A stretch of 64,000 bases of DNA from Pollenia angustigena. Its lineage: Eukaryota; Arthropoda; Insecta; Diptera; Polleniidae. Position 1 is the first letter of the stretch; each line of letters starts with the position of its first letter. Under the pieces are notes generated by a model. The model ran no database searches. It was given only the letters and a program-made list of their open reading frames with translations, and had not been told where the DNA came from. Positions 11,147 to 22,443 of this stretch are shown piece by piece. The translations under genes were made by a program, and so were the position numbers. The DNA is taken from assembly GCA_930367215.1 (NCBI GenBank), contig OV884056.1, forward strand, positions 89,043,285 through 89,107,284. Direction: 5' to 3'.

Positions 11147-14100
11147 GTAAGTTTGTCAAAACAAAACAAAAAAATGTTAATTATATTTTTCATCAAATAC
11201 TTTTTAATTTTCAAATATTAAATTAAAAGAGTTCCCAATAGTATGCAATGTAAGTCTGGTGAATGTATAAGTAGTGAAAGATTGTGTGATGGCCGAATTG
11301 ATTGCGATGATGGAAGCGATGAGACCGTTGAAGTATGTAGTTTTCTGACATGTCCCGAGTACTCATTTCGCTGTGGTTATGGTGCCTGTATTACTGGTAC
11401 GTCGGCCTGTGACGGTGTTAAAGATTGTAGGGATGGTTCTGATGAAATTGCTAGCATTTGTTCGAATATAACAAGTGACGTATCAGCCACTGTTAGACCC
11501 CGGCCTGAGGCTGCAATGTCTACTACTGCTAGACCAGATATTTATAACACAACTACTAAATATTCATCCACCACTGAAACCTCTACCATTTCGGATAACC
11601 ATTGCTCTTCGACCACTTTAATACGTGGCATTTCAACAGTACCCAGATGTTATTATCAAAATAAAAGCGTTAGCTGTTATCAAGGCATACAATCTGGCAC
11701 AATTGCCAATTTCACTTGTGCTCCCGGTTACAAAGAGAAACATTTGAAGAAAAAGTTTTCTACTTCAAAGTGTGATGCGGATGGTGAATGGACACACCCG
11801 AAAATGAAGTGTGTGCCCGATTGTGGCACTTTAACGGAGATGCAAGCCGAAAAAACCCAAAACCCGTGGGAAGTAACAATATTGAGAAGGGATTATGCAC
11901 CTATTTATATGCCGATATGTAGTGGCGTCATTGTTTCACCCAAGGTTGTTTTAACTGGCAAGTTTTAGTTAACAATAATTTCTTAAAGGATCTATATATT
12001 TTATTACTTGATGTTTCTTTTAGCTGCTTATTGCTTCGCCAGTTACAAGGGTGCTTATTATACCGATCATATTTTTTATAATTTAATACCAGGTTACTAT
12101 AATGAGTCGTATAGTGAAGGCGATAATATGGATACAGAAGTTTTTAACGTTTCCAGCATTAGTATGTAAGTAAATTTAACTTTTTCGTAACCATCGCCAC
12201 AAAAGTGGTTAAAAAAATAAAAATCTCCTAAACTATGTAAATGATGTATGAACGAGTCGAAGAGACGGACACAGCGTTTCAAAAACTAAGGTCAAAGTAG
12301 AAAAACTGCCACTTCTTCATTTGCCATTGGCCAAAACAAAAACTGTTGCTTTTTCTTCGGATTCAATAAATGTAAACAGTCGCATTTTTTGTTAGAAAGT
12401 TTTTGTTTTCGATTGCAGTTTTTTAAACCCTGGTGACCACCCTGTTAGAATGCAAAGTGAGATACAGGGTGTCAAAGTTGACCACCTTAGATTATTTAAG
12501 CTTTGTAAAAATTGTAACTAGTGCAAATCTTGAGAGATTTCAATAAATGAAACTGTGTAGTTAGTATCCGCTTTCTCCATTCCTTAGGCAGACTCGCAAG
12601 CAAAGTTTAAAATTTATGAAATTATAAAAAAATTGGCCCTATAGCTTCTATGATGCTCCTAGTCGGGTAATTTTTATGACCGACCCCACTTTAACCCCAA
12701 CTTTTTTTCTAACGTACTTAATCGCTATCTCTATTTCTTAAGGGGGCTCTCATACAAATGCCATACCATCTAATGCAACATTTTTTTTTTTTTGGCTTCA
12801 AAAAAATCATATCAAAATAGATTTAGGGTAGAAAACACGAGTCTGAATTTAGTTAAGGCAGAGTCGGGCATTTTCGTGGTATTTTCAACAACTTATATAA
12901 TTTTTACAGTTGTAGCAAAAGTGTCATAACCAAGTAACAATGTGCTTTTCAATAGTGACGTAAATCAAAAAAAGCCATTTCGAGCAGAGTTCCCAGTTTT
13001 ATTTTAGGCCTTATCCCCAATTTGCGATTTTTCATCCCCAAAAATCCCCAAAGTAGCCATTTTCTTATCCCAAAAATCCCCACATTTTCTTAAAAAAAAA
13101 ATTTTATGTCAATGGAAAAATATGCATGCATCGATTTATTTAAATAAATTCATTTGTGTAATATTATTGAAACTAATGTTATTTATTCTTTGAGTTCTAC
13201 GTATCTATGTTTACATGTATAGTATGTAACAAGGGTTACGTTAAAACGCAAAAGAAAAATAGTTATGCGTCAATACATATTTATCATTTCCAAAACAAGG
13301 AAACCATAATCTTCTTATTCATAAGCCAATGCAATTTTGTTTAAAATGTTGTTTGTTTAAAAAGTGCATTTGAGATTATTGAATAAATTTGTCACAGCAA
13401 GCTTCATTATTTTAAAGTGTGCATTTATTCTAAGAAGAGCTCCTAATAACTCATATTGCATTCTGTTGCAAATATTGATTTTGGTTGTATTCACTACAGA
13501 AAAAAGCTAGTTCAACAGAAGTAACGCTAGTTGGTACAAAAACATATTTAAAACTATTTCAACAAGTTCTTGAAATAGTTTTAAACCACAAAAAATACTA
13601 AAATTTGTACCCACATCTTGACCAAATCGGTCTTGCCATTGCAAAAATTATATTAATAATAATAAATTATCCCCAAAAACCCCCAGCGAAAAAAGTGCTT
13701 TGCCCCAAAAAATCCTCTGGGGATGTTCACGAAATCCCCAATTTCCAAAAAAATCCCCAATTTGGGGATAAATCCCAAAAACTGGGAGCACTGATTTCGA
13801 GATAAACGAGTTTAAAGTTTTTGATTTGCTCTAACTACTAAGAGAAAGTTACCACATATTCTCTTCAAACGGGGAAAGAATAAAAGATAAATTTTATACA
13901 AAATATAAAAAAAACATTGCGAACAATTCTGCATCACTACCTCCAGAATATCTTTTTTTGAGTTATGCCAGTATTGAAGAGAAGAGCGATATTTATTTAA
14001 AGTGAGAGGTTAAGTTATTTACTATTTATTTTATTTTATTTTTTGTCGACACATTCTCACAACCCTCCCAGTAAACAATTTTATCATTTTGCGAAGCACT

Positions 14101-17100
14101 AAAGGTACATTTAAAAACAATTCAGTAAAGTAAGTGAAAGAACTCTCAACAACTTTTATTAAAAAAAATAACATTTCAAGTGCTACGGCATTCCCTTACC
14201 ACGAAGCAGGTTTGTAAGGGAGAATACTAAAAAATAACAGTATCAAAACATTCAGTGTGTAAAGCTGATCGTAACATCTAACAATTTTTATGTGCGCTGA
14301 TTAATGCGCTTTTTGTGTCAAAAATGTATTGCTTCAAAGTGGGAACTCGCCATATAAAATTCATGTCTTCCGTAAGCGCAATGGTAAGCGAAACTTTTCT
14401 GTTTCTCCCTTACAAACCTGCTTCGTTGGAAGCTCCATTTTTTATTGGGCTCTTACAGTGCTGAAAGTTGAAGAAATTTTATGAATTTTATTTAAATTTG
14501 TTTAAATAGAAACTGGGAATTATTTTCTTCCGAAGGTTACTTTATATTATATTTAACATTTTTTCATTTTTCGAATTTATTCTATGGGCTAAATTTCAGT
14601 TATGTATTTTATAAAGCTTTTTTGTAATAGTTCTATTCCTTCAACCAATATAATTGTCTGGTAGTGTATAAAGTCATTTCAGAATAACTGAAGGAATAGG
14701 ACTATTACAAAAAAGCTTTATAAAATACATAACTGAAATTTAGCTCATAGAATAAATTCGAAAAATGAAAAAATGTTGAATATAAATTTGTTTAATTAAT
14801 ATGGAATTTTTTTAACGTTTGTGTTTTATTATTGACAGATTGTAGTCGGTACCCTGTTGTCGTTTATTGGTCAATACAATATTCGTACCTGGGGCCTGAT
14901 TCTGGCAGTGGTGATCAAGTACTTTCTCTATTCGAAAGCAATTTAATATCTAATTATTTCAGTCAATACTGAACGAATTGGAATTATATTTTAAGTGTTG
15001 TTAGGCATTAATTTGATATTCACAATACTGAAAAGATAATTACGTTTTTAACAAGGTTTCATTTAAATGTGCTAAATTCCCATTTCATACTATTGATAAA
15101 CTGAAATTTATTGTTGATGGGATAAGCTATTCCTATGTGCATTTCACTGGTTGCTAAGGCCAGATCGTCAGGAAACTTCATCTAAAATTTTAGAAAAACT
15201 AAAGATATTAAACAAATAAAACTATTAAGCGAATAAGAATTATAAGCAACAGTTTTACTTGTAACAATATCAAAGCTTAAACAAAACTTATTTAGCTCGT
15301 ACATTCTTTTTTAGCGGAGGGCAGAAAACCGAGATGAGCTCAACACTGATTTCTTTCAATTGAATATCTGAAATTTTTTTGCTAATGACAAATGAAGATG
15401 TGGAAGAAATGGCTGTTTTTCCACTTTGACTGCAGTTTTTTAAAGACAGGTTGTTACACATACAAACACATTTTCACTAATACTACCACAACGCTAGATG
15501 AGTATTTTGATAAGTATTTTTGGGCATTTAACTTAAGTTTCTTACCTATTCACCTTAAAAGCCATTATTGGTGGGGTGTCATAAAGCCATAGGACATAAA
15601 GCCATATGGCGTCAAGTCCCATTCTATTGAGACATAAGGGCATATGCCATTAAGTCTCAAAATAATGGTACTAAACGCCATAATTTATTTCCGAAAAATG
15701 AAACATAAAGCCATATTTTTGATAATGATTGCATGTCACCCTATTTCCTAAAGCTTCTATGTATAGCCGACCTTCGGCCGGGCTCAGGAATTTCCTCCTC
15801 CATGGTATTACAAACACCGGCTTCGCTTACTAAAGCTTCTCTTTATAGCCGGCCTTTCGGCGGGCGCAAGAATTTTCTCCTTTATGGTATAACAAGTACC
15901 GATTTCGCTAAGTAAAGCTTCTAAAATCTGCCTTGTTTCCGAACGAAGGACGAATACGCAGAGAAGCTTTAGTTAGCGACGCCGGTGTTTGTTATACCAT
16001 AGAGGAGAAAATCCTTGCGTCCGGCCGAAGGCCGGCTATGCAGAGAAGTTTTAGTTAGCGAAGCCGGTCTTTGTTATACCATAGAGGATAAAATCCTTGC
16101 GTCCGGCCGAAGGTCGGCTATGCAGAGAAGTTTTAGTTAGCGAAGCCGGTCTTTGTTATACCATAGAGGACTTTTTTCACTCTTCTGGAAATTTGGTGAA
16201 ATTGGGGTCTAAGTTCATTCCTGTTTAGGGACTTGGTTCACCTGTTTGGGGCTTAGTTCATATTGGCTTTTTCGGAGTTTTTCCGTAAATGAACGAAGTC
16301 CCCAAATTTAGGGGCTTAGTTCATTTTGGGTTTGGGCAGTTAGTTCATTGGGGACTTAGTTCATACCGCCTAAATAGGCATATTAAGTGAAATAAAGCAT
16401 TTGTAACGCAAAACATCAAATGGGACATACAACCATAATGGCTTTATGTTCCATTCCCTTAAAATTGATATGAGACTTAAGGCCATATCAAAATTATGGC
16501 TTCATGTCCGTTTGAATTATGGCTTTATGTCCTGTGGCATCCCACCGCCTTTATTATATCACATTGATAACACAGTTTACAAAACACGATATTTACTAGA
16601 CAATGCCTGAACTAATGCTCTATTTGTATCTAATCAAGGCGGCAAAAAGCTGTTGATTGTTTTGTTAGAAATGGTTGGTAATGGTAATGAAAAAAACCTC
16701 TTTTGTTTTTGGACTGTTGTAGTATTGTCACCACCTGTAGTGAATTCGCTTTGTACCTAATCGTATGGTTTTAAGAAATTTAAAAATCTGGACCTTCACA
16801 GAACTGTGTAACCATTTTAAAGGTTTTTTTTTTAATTTTACGACTATTACCCTACAATTACGCATAACATTCTACTCAGTGCCGCCTTTAAGTATACCGA
16901 GGCACTCTGAATTCGGGGCTCTACTAAAAATCTAATGAAATAAAAAACATCTTTATGTTACGATTTCATATGTATGTATTATGGTTAGTTGATACAAATC
17001 AACTGTTTGAAGCAAAGCCGCCACGCCATTTCAATTAAATAAGTAAAACAAAACACAAAATACTCAAATCAATTGAGTGATAAAAAAACACTATATTTTT

Positions 17101-19696
17101 GGATTTGTAATACAGATATTGGGCAAAAAAGGTAAAAAAAAGGGGGGGAAAAAATGTAACAAAATTTGCATCTTTGCGATTTTAAGGGCACTGGATGCAC
17201 GTTTTTCGGGAGACTCCTAAGCTACTGAACCGATTTTCCTGAAATTTTGACAGTAAATCATGTGAGCCCTTAAAATAAAGTAGGCTACCTATTTTTTCGA
17301 TATGGGCAGGGGAATTGGTACCCCCATTGGATGCCAGTATTAAATACCGCATATCTTAAGAGCCGCTGCACGCATTTTGTTGAACTTTTAGTAGTAGGAT
17401 TTTTTGAGCCCCAAAATCGAAATAAAATAGCAGCGGGAGAAGTGGTTCAACCCATAGGAAGCCAATGTTTAATATCGCATATATTAAGAACTGTTATAGT
17501 GATAATGTTCAAACTTTGTAGAAGTCACTCTTATGGTATACTACACTATTGAAAATAAAAATAAAGCGAATAGGCGCAGGGGGGAAATACCTCCCATAGG
17601 ATGCATATATATGAAATATCTCTCAACTGAAGAAGTGCTTAAACCAGTGTAGCGAAGCGCACCGGGTTAAGCTAGTCACTTAATAAAACTGCAAAGAAAT
17701 TATCACTATCACTAGATTGAATGCAAAAATCTGCACTCAATTCAAATAGTGCAAAATTTGGACATGCAATCAAAAAAGCTGCATACAAATATTTTATCAC
17801 TAAAATTTAAAAAATGTATGTATGTGCATAGTTTTTGATTTTTTTTTGGAGGATATGCATAAGCAAAGAACATTAATAAAAATTAATTTGTCAATAACGG
17901 TATAATTATTTGCTTTAATCATGAAAAGTTTTTGATTTTAAATTTAGTGCAACAATTTTAGTTGCACTCAAATTAGTGAAGAAAAAAAAGTTGCAATAAA
18001 CTGATGATTGCTTTTTTTTAAATCAAACTATTTTTTTTGAGTTCAAAATTTTTTAACGTCACTATCACTCATGTTTAGTAAGGCTGCAAATGTTCAATTC
18101 ATCACTCAACTTCAATAAAATGATTGCAATATTTTTGCACTATCAATAAGTGTGAGTTGAAACTGCAAAATGAGTGCACTACCCCCATCTATGGTTGTAC
18201 TGTGGTATGTAAAACCAGCTAAAACCTTGGCTTTCCTCTCAAGCTGCAAATATGAAATATAAAAAAGTTTTTTGTCTCTGTAAAATGTGCTGAAAGGGAG
18301 TTAGCAGGTTTGCATATTAAGCCGACGATTTGTTTTATTCATAGTACCCAGAATATCATTCCATATCACTGTTAGAAGAACTGTCTCTAATTTTTTTATT
18401 TTCTTAACCAGGCTCTGAGCCTAATTTTTTGTTGCTACTGGTTGATTGATGTCACATCCAATTGTTGTCAAAGAATTCGAAATATGATTAAAGTAATTTT
18501 TAAGGGCATTAAATGAATAAGCGCATGCAAACCATCTAGTATCCGCAAATGATTAACCAATTTGTTTTTAATTACGTCTACATTTGCAGTTAGAAAACCC
18601 CAACAAATTGTAGCAGGGAATGTAAAAAAAACTCACTTTTGATATCGTTGCAAATAAGGCTTGAGTGTTTGTAATTCTCATTCGCTTTACAGTTTTATTT
18701 GTATATGTTAGTCCCAATTCACACGTTGCAAGTCTTATTGATCAGCTTGCTACTTTATAACGAGAGTGAAGAGAGGAAAATAAACGTTTCGCTCTCACTC
18801 TCTCTCGCCTATAAGGTAGCAAGCTGATCAATAAGACTTGCAATGTGTGAATTTGCACTTATATCTTTAGCTTTTTCAAAGTCTTTCGGAAAAGGTTTCC
18901 TGGTTATCTGCCCTAAGCAACCAGTGAAATGCGCATAGGAACTAGCTAATCCCCCAACAGTAAATTTTAGTGCACTTATCAAGAATAAAAATCAAGAATT
19001 TAGCACACAACAAAATCTTGTTAATGAATTATGAATAAAAAATTTTGTATTCCCGAATATAATTTGATTGCAAATTATTTAAATAATTTATAAAAGGCTG
19101 AATAAATTTAAAATCCTAAACATTTTAATTTTTTAGAAATTAAAGACAAAATTGCCAGAAATTGCTATATTTGAATAGTAAAATCATCAATTAAAATTTG
19201 AATTTGGGAACAATTTTATTTCTTAGTAGAGGGCCCCCAAAATATCGGGGGCCCTGGCAACGAGCCCCGAGTGCCCTTACGGTAAAGACGGTACTGATTC
19301 TACTAATACAAATTGGAAATTAAACTTATAACTAAGCTCCACTTCATTTTGAACTAAATTGAATTTTGTAACCATATATTTTTTAATTTCAGTAAAAGCG
19401 TTCACCGCACCCAAGACTTGGCCGTTTTAGTGTTGGTCAATCATTTTACATTTTCCCAAAACCTCAAACCCATCTGTTTGCCCATGGCTCAAAGTAACGT
19501 ATTTTCCTTTTACAAAGAAGATCATCTAAATATCGGCCGTCCTATTATTCGTGATATGACCAAAAACTACTTGGAATACTTAATCGCCGGTCTCGAGCAC
19601 AAAATGAATGGACGCACTACATTGACCTATGTCAACATTTATCACTTTATACCGTTTATCAATAAGGAGATTAAGAATTATGACTTTTTACTTTAA
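10861..19696 (+). CDS. Modular serine protease (ModSP)-like protein, probable pseudoprotease; 5' exon(s) not in view
   Basis: Exons 10861-11146, 11230-11957, 12024-12165 and 19393-19696; the introns join in phase (2, 1, 2) and the stop is TAA at 19694. An upstream exon must supply the start and signal peptide; the first acceptor (TTTTTAG) is phase 1. Domains in order: four LDLa repeats, each with a Cys-Asp-Gly and an acidic ASP-rich end such as CDGRIDCDDGSDE; a Ser/Thr-rich linker; a sushi/CCP module (CYYQNKSVSCYQG to MKCVPDC); then a trypsin-like fold. In Drosophila this architecture is ModSP, which links pattern recognition to Toll activation in haemolymph. Here the catalytic His motif reads LTAAYCF (His to Tyr). 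The Asp region is QDLAVLVL. The Ser region is reduced to LNIGRP with no GDSG, and the stretch between Asp and Ser is far shorter than usual. I infer a catalytically dead paralog, or a decaying one. The third junction uses a GC donor, and the last intron is 7.2 kb of repeats. Confidence 0.85.
11230..11957 (+). CDS. ModSP-like exon b: LDLa 3 and 4, linker, CCP, start of trypsin-like domain
   Basis: I place the acceptor at 11229 because this gives the Cys spacing of an LDLa repeat (CRVPNSMQC). The alternative AG at 11241 would leave only three residues between the Cys. A Ser/Thr-rich linker is followed by a CCP module with several Cys and a possible glycosylation site (NKS). The exon closes with CSGVIVSPKVVLT. 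The donor GC at 11958 (GCAAGT) is needed to give LTAAYCF in phase. Confidence 0.8.
12024..12165 (+). CDS. ModSP-like exon c: lost-His segment of trypsin-like domain
   Basis: The acceptor is TTTTAG at 12018-12023 and the donor is GTAAGT at 12166. It encodes AYCFASYKGAYYTD and then a Tyr/Asn-rich stretch ending NVSSIS. In active trypsin-like enzymes the Tyr before Cys is the catalytic His. Confidence 0.8.
12272..12432. mobile_element. hAT MITE KK, copy 2 (in ModSP intron)
   Basis: Left end CAGCGTTTCAAAAACT; right end GCAGTTTTTTAAACCCTG. It shares its interior with the 8-bp-TSD copy at 51690-51899. No clear target duplication remains here. Confidence 0.6.
12433..12900. other. Intronic AT-rich stretch, nothing recognised
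   Basis: Intron of the ModSP-like gene. No gene, and no repeat shared with the rest of the window was noticed. Confidence 0.35.
12985..13793. mobile_element. hAT-like non-autonomous element L with iterated ATCCCCAAAA
   Basis: Ends CAGAGTTCCCAGTTTT and, inverted, CAGTGCTCCCAGTTTT (14 of 16 identical). It is flanked by ATTTCGAG on both sides (12977-12984 and 13794-13801). MITE M at 10515 has the same site once (CCATTTCGAGATAAACG, inverted), so the boundaries are exact. Variants of ATCCCCAAAA are iterated at 13010-13092 and 13668-13772. The interior has no transposase. Confidence 0.85.
14118..14455. repeat. Repeat family C, copy 1
   Basis: Contains an internal inverted repeat: GAAGCAGGTTTGTAAGGGAG (about 14202) and its complement at 14405-14424. 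The second copy at 58450-59470 is interrupted by a mariner remnant. Confidence 0.6.
14540..14790. repeat. Foldback W, arms of about 95-100 bp
   Basis: The left arm (14543-14643; includes CGAATTTATTCTATGGGCTA and TATAAAGCTTTTTTGTAATA) returns almost perfectly inverted at 14690-14785, around a loop of about 45 bp. It could form a long hairpin in the ModSP pre-mRNA. Confidence 0.7.
14890..15050. repeat. Fragment related to MITE Y
   Basis: Carries GGGGCCTGATTCTGGCAGT, AGTACTTTCTCTATTCGAAA and CAGTCAATACTGAACGAATT, matching the left half of the element at 61623-61852. The right end is not seen. Confidence 0.5.
15080..15320. repeat. Repeat family O, uninterrupted copy
   Basis: Contains GTTGATGGGATAAGCTATTC, TTTCACTGGTTGCTAAGGCC and AAGCAACAGTTTTACTTGTA. 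It is the empty-site counterpart of the copy split by the 10.4-kb insertion at 20305-30751. An inverted partial copy is at 18868-19060. Confidence 0.7.
15570..16546. mobile_element. Mosaic iteron element G
   Basis: A 977-bp element with ends GGTGGGGTGTCATAAAGCC and, inverted, GGTGGGATGCCACAGGACA. It is flanked by GCCATTATT (15561-15569) and GCCTTTATT (16547-16555), 8 of 9 identical. Both terminal regions iterate GGGACATAAAGCCATAATGG-like motifs in both orientations. Inside are two to three direct and then about three inverted copies of an 85-bp GC-rich unit (15745-16168). They are followed by seven copies of GGGGACTTAGTTCAT (16190-16368). No protein is encoded. Confidence 0.75.
15745..16168. 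repeat. Direct-then-inverted cluster of an 85-bp GC-rich unit
   Basis: The unit contains CGGCTTCGCTTACTAAAGCT and a GC-rich hairpin (CCGGCCGAAGGCCGG). Copies up to about 15925 run one way and copies from about 15960 run the other, so the cluster can fold into a large hairpin. A diverged unit is in element F at about 46551-46665. Confidence 0.7.
16556..17690. other. Intronic stretch; possible Helitron-like 3' end at 17650-17690
   Basis: No gene recognised. Near the end the sequence reads GTGTAGCGAAGCGCACCGGG, then TTAAGCTAGT. A GC-rich short hairpin followed by CTAG before a T would suit a Helitron 3' terminus, but I see no 5' TC end and no Rep/helicase. Low confidence. Confidence 0.25.
17690..18190. 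repeat. Iteron-bearing repeat (ATCACTATCACT / TGCAAAA)
   Basis: Variants of TATCACTATCACTAGATTGA, TGCAAAAATCTGCACTCA and the inverse orientation are concentrated at 17700-17790 and 18055-18180, suggesting the two ends of a repeat of about 500 bp. Confidence 0.4.
18711..18858. mobile_element. MITE P, copy 1, TTA target duplication
   Basis: A 148-bp foldback beginning GTCCCAATTCACACGTTGCA and ending with the complement (GTGTGAATTTGCAC), flanked by TTA on both sides (18708-18710 and 18859-18861). The arms extend about 55-60 bp (AAGTCTTATTGATCAGCTTG inside). The second copy is at 38443-38590. Confidence 0.85.
18868..19060. repeat. Repeat family O, inverted partial copy upstream of last ModSP exon
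   Basis: Inverse complement of 20070-20250, including CAGTGAAATGCGCATAGGAA and the GGAAAAGGTTTCCTGG region. Together with the downstream copy it flanks the last exon of the ModSP-like gene as an inverted pair. Confidence 0.6.
19393..19696 (+). CDS. ModSP-like last exon: Asp region and shortened C-terminal subdomain
   Basis: The acceptor is TTTTAATTTCAG at 19381-19392. It encodes VHRTQDLAVLVL (the Asp of the triad), LKPICLP, then after about 19 residues NIGRPIIRD, where an active enzyme has GDSGGP. The end (LIAGLEH, TYVNIYHFIPFIN) resembles the final strands and helix of the family. A possible polyadenylation signal AATAAA is at 20016-20021. Confidence 0.8.
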
Positions 19697-20059
19697 GTTG
19701 CACTTCCAGAGAGACTGAATTCTCTGTTAAGATATTTAAGACATTTACTTAAGTTAGTTTTTTTTTTATTTAATTTTTGTTCATTTTTGAACTATTTTTC
19801 ATTTATTTAAGGTTTTTTTTAATATTTTATTTTAAATTTAATACTATTAATGTATAACTTATATAAAAATTATATTTACGTATACATACATATATTTTTT
19901 TGCATTTGTATTTGTTGTAAAATGAAGTTTGTGTTTGGTCGAGTTTTAATTTGAGTAATAATTGATCATTTAATGAAATGCTACATAAAACAAACACAAA
20001 CCTTAAATTAAATTTAATAAAAACAAATATGTAACATTAAAAATTGGTTTGTTTTCAAA

Positions 20060-20304
20060 GTGATTTTTGGGAATACAAAATTTTAATTGAAAAGATTTTG
20101 TTATTCGTGCTCAATTCTCAATTTTAATTCTTGATAAAAACACTGAAATTTACTGTTGATGGGATAAGCTATTTCTAAGCGCATTTCACTGGTTGCTTAG
20201 GCCAGATCGTCAGGAAACTTCATCCAAAAAGATTTTAGAAAAACTAAAGATATTAAACCAAATAAAACTGTTAAGCGTATAAGAATTATAAGCAACAGTT
20301 CTAC
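20060..20304. repeat. Repeat family O, left part of the interrupted copy
   Basis: Reads GTTGATGGGATAAGCTATTT up to AAGCAACAGTTCTAC. It resumes at 30752 with AGTTCTACTTGTAACAATAT. The uninterrupted copy at 15080-15320 shows the site once. Confidence 0.75.
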
Positions 20305-21510
20305 CAGGGTTGTGAACTATTTCCAATCAAAAAGCGCCGTGTCCCGATTCAAAAAGCGCTAAAAAGCGCTAAATAAAATTTAAATGAAAAACTTTATGAA
20401 ATATTTAGTAACCAAGTTTTATTAATTACACTGGCCGTCAAAAAAATCGTTTTAAATAAAAATATATGAAAAACAATGATACTACTGCGCTAAATTCAAA
20501 TCCGTTTTCAGTTTTTTCTATCATGTCTTGTTTTTTTATGGGCTAGACTTATATTTTGACCGAAATAAGGAATTTATGCTACATACATTTTATCATAATT
20601 TGAGAACGATACTGATCTTTTACAAATAATTATTTTCAGCATTATTTCTTAATTAATTAATTTTTCCATGTAAATAAGTATTTTTATCATTTATCAGACA
20701 TCCAGGTATATTATGAATAAAATAAGACAAGAAATCAGTAAACAAAATGTTAACTAGACGTGATTGAATAAACTATTTGGATTCAGCACGCTAAAGTGAA
20801 TTAAAATCACATAATCAAGTTCTCTGGATCGACTTTTTATTTGTTTTTTGCCAAGCAGTGTTAATAAAATATTAATATTTTTAAAAAGCCTTTTCTGATA
20901 TTTCAGGAAAATTAAAGTAATATAATTTCAAATATACACGGAAAGAATTATTTACTAAATCACCAGAAAATATGTCTTGAACCACGAAAATTTTGCACTA
21001 TTCTCGTCCAAGCCAAAAATTTGATTGATTTGTTAACATGTCGATCCAAATAAAAACTAATTGAATCAAACCAAGTTTTCTTGAGCATTTTCTGAAAAAT
21101 TTTAAGAAATATAATTTGTTTCTTGATTTTACTTAAAAATCAGACTAACATTTAACAAATGCTTCTTGAAATCTTTTAACATATACCAAAAACGTGAATT
21201 TTTTAATCATGAGAAAATGTTTAAAACTTAATACGAACAAAGCAAGTTAAAATCAGTTATTTATTTTTGGATTTTCTTGTTTTAAGAAACGAAATGGGTT
21301 TATTTAGAAAATAAACTTGTATAGAATGCTTTTCAGAGTAAAGAATTTACAAAACGGAAACAAATTTTGGTTTAATGTGGGTCGATTATAATAAAAGTAC
21401 AAAAATGTTGGGTATCAATAAAAGCGCTCTTTTTCAAAAAAGCGCTAAGGAAAAAATATGCGCCTTTTCTGTATCTATCAAAATGTTACAAATGTGTAGC
21501 TTAAAGCTAA

Positions 21511-21904
21511 TGCTATGTTCACACTTCGGTTCTTAAACGCGTTTTAGCAACTCGAACGTGATTAAGCTCTTATCACAGCAAAATCGAGATGATGATCAAA
21601 TTGACATGATTACAACTAAATCACTTCCTTAATCACATAGAATCCTCTGAACGTACCCTTACGACCACGATTTCTTCTTAATGTTTTTATTTTTAACTTA
21701 AATAATTTATAAAATTTCACAATTTCATTATTAATATGTTTAAATTAATCTTCTGTTAACTTCATTAAAGTATTTTTATACAATTTTAATACTTTAAAGA
21801 AATATAAATTTGTTTGTTATATATTTTCTTAATCAACAATCATTTGATTAACCTAATCAACATTTTGCTTAAGCACTTTTAAAAACGCAAGTGTGAACAT
21901 AGCA
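21511..21904. mobile_element. MITE N, TAA target duplication
   Basis: A 394-bp element with ends TGCTATGTTCACACTT and the exact complement, flanked by TAA (21508-21510 and 21905-21907). PIF/Harbinger-like by its 3-bp TWA duplication. It lies between the two K copies. Confidence 0.8.
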
Positions 21905-22443
21905 TAAACGAGTTAATGTTAATATTTTACTCTTTTGAGTAAATCGTTGCATGACGTTTCTTTTCTTACTCTCTTTTATTTTGCCAATGTTTAAATTAAT
22001 CTAGTCTAATGCAGGGTTTTGAACTATTTCTAATCAAAAAGCGCCGTGTCTCCAATCAAAAAGCGCTAAATAAAATTTAAAGAAAAAACTTAATGACATG
22101 TTTAAGATCCAAGTTTTATTTGTAACACTGGCCGTCAAAAAAATCGTTTTAAATAAAAATTTATGAAAAACAGAGATACTACTGCGCTAAATTCAAATCC
22201 GTTTTCAGTTGTTTCTATCATGTCTTGTTCTTTTATGGGCTAGTCTTATATTTTGACCGAAATAAGGCATTTATGTGCTACATATATTTTATCATAACTT
22301 GAGAACGATATTAATTTTTTACAAATAATTATTTTATATTTTATATTATATTTTTCCATGCAAATTAGTATTTTTATCATTAATCAGAAATCCAGGTATA
22401 TTATGAATAAAAAAAGCAAGAAATCAGTAAACAAAATCACACA

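Noticed and set aside
17650..17690. A Helitron
   Set aside because: Only a CTAG-like terminus is present; no 5' TC end, no Rep/helicase and no AT insertion evidence. Mentioned only as a possibility.
12166..19392. A missing protease exon hidden in the large ModSP intron
   Set aside because: The spacing from the lost His to the Asp region is already normal when exons c and d are joined in phase, and I found no segment with GDSG or flanking Cys.
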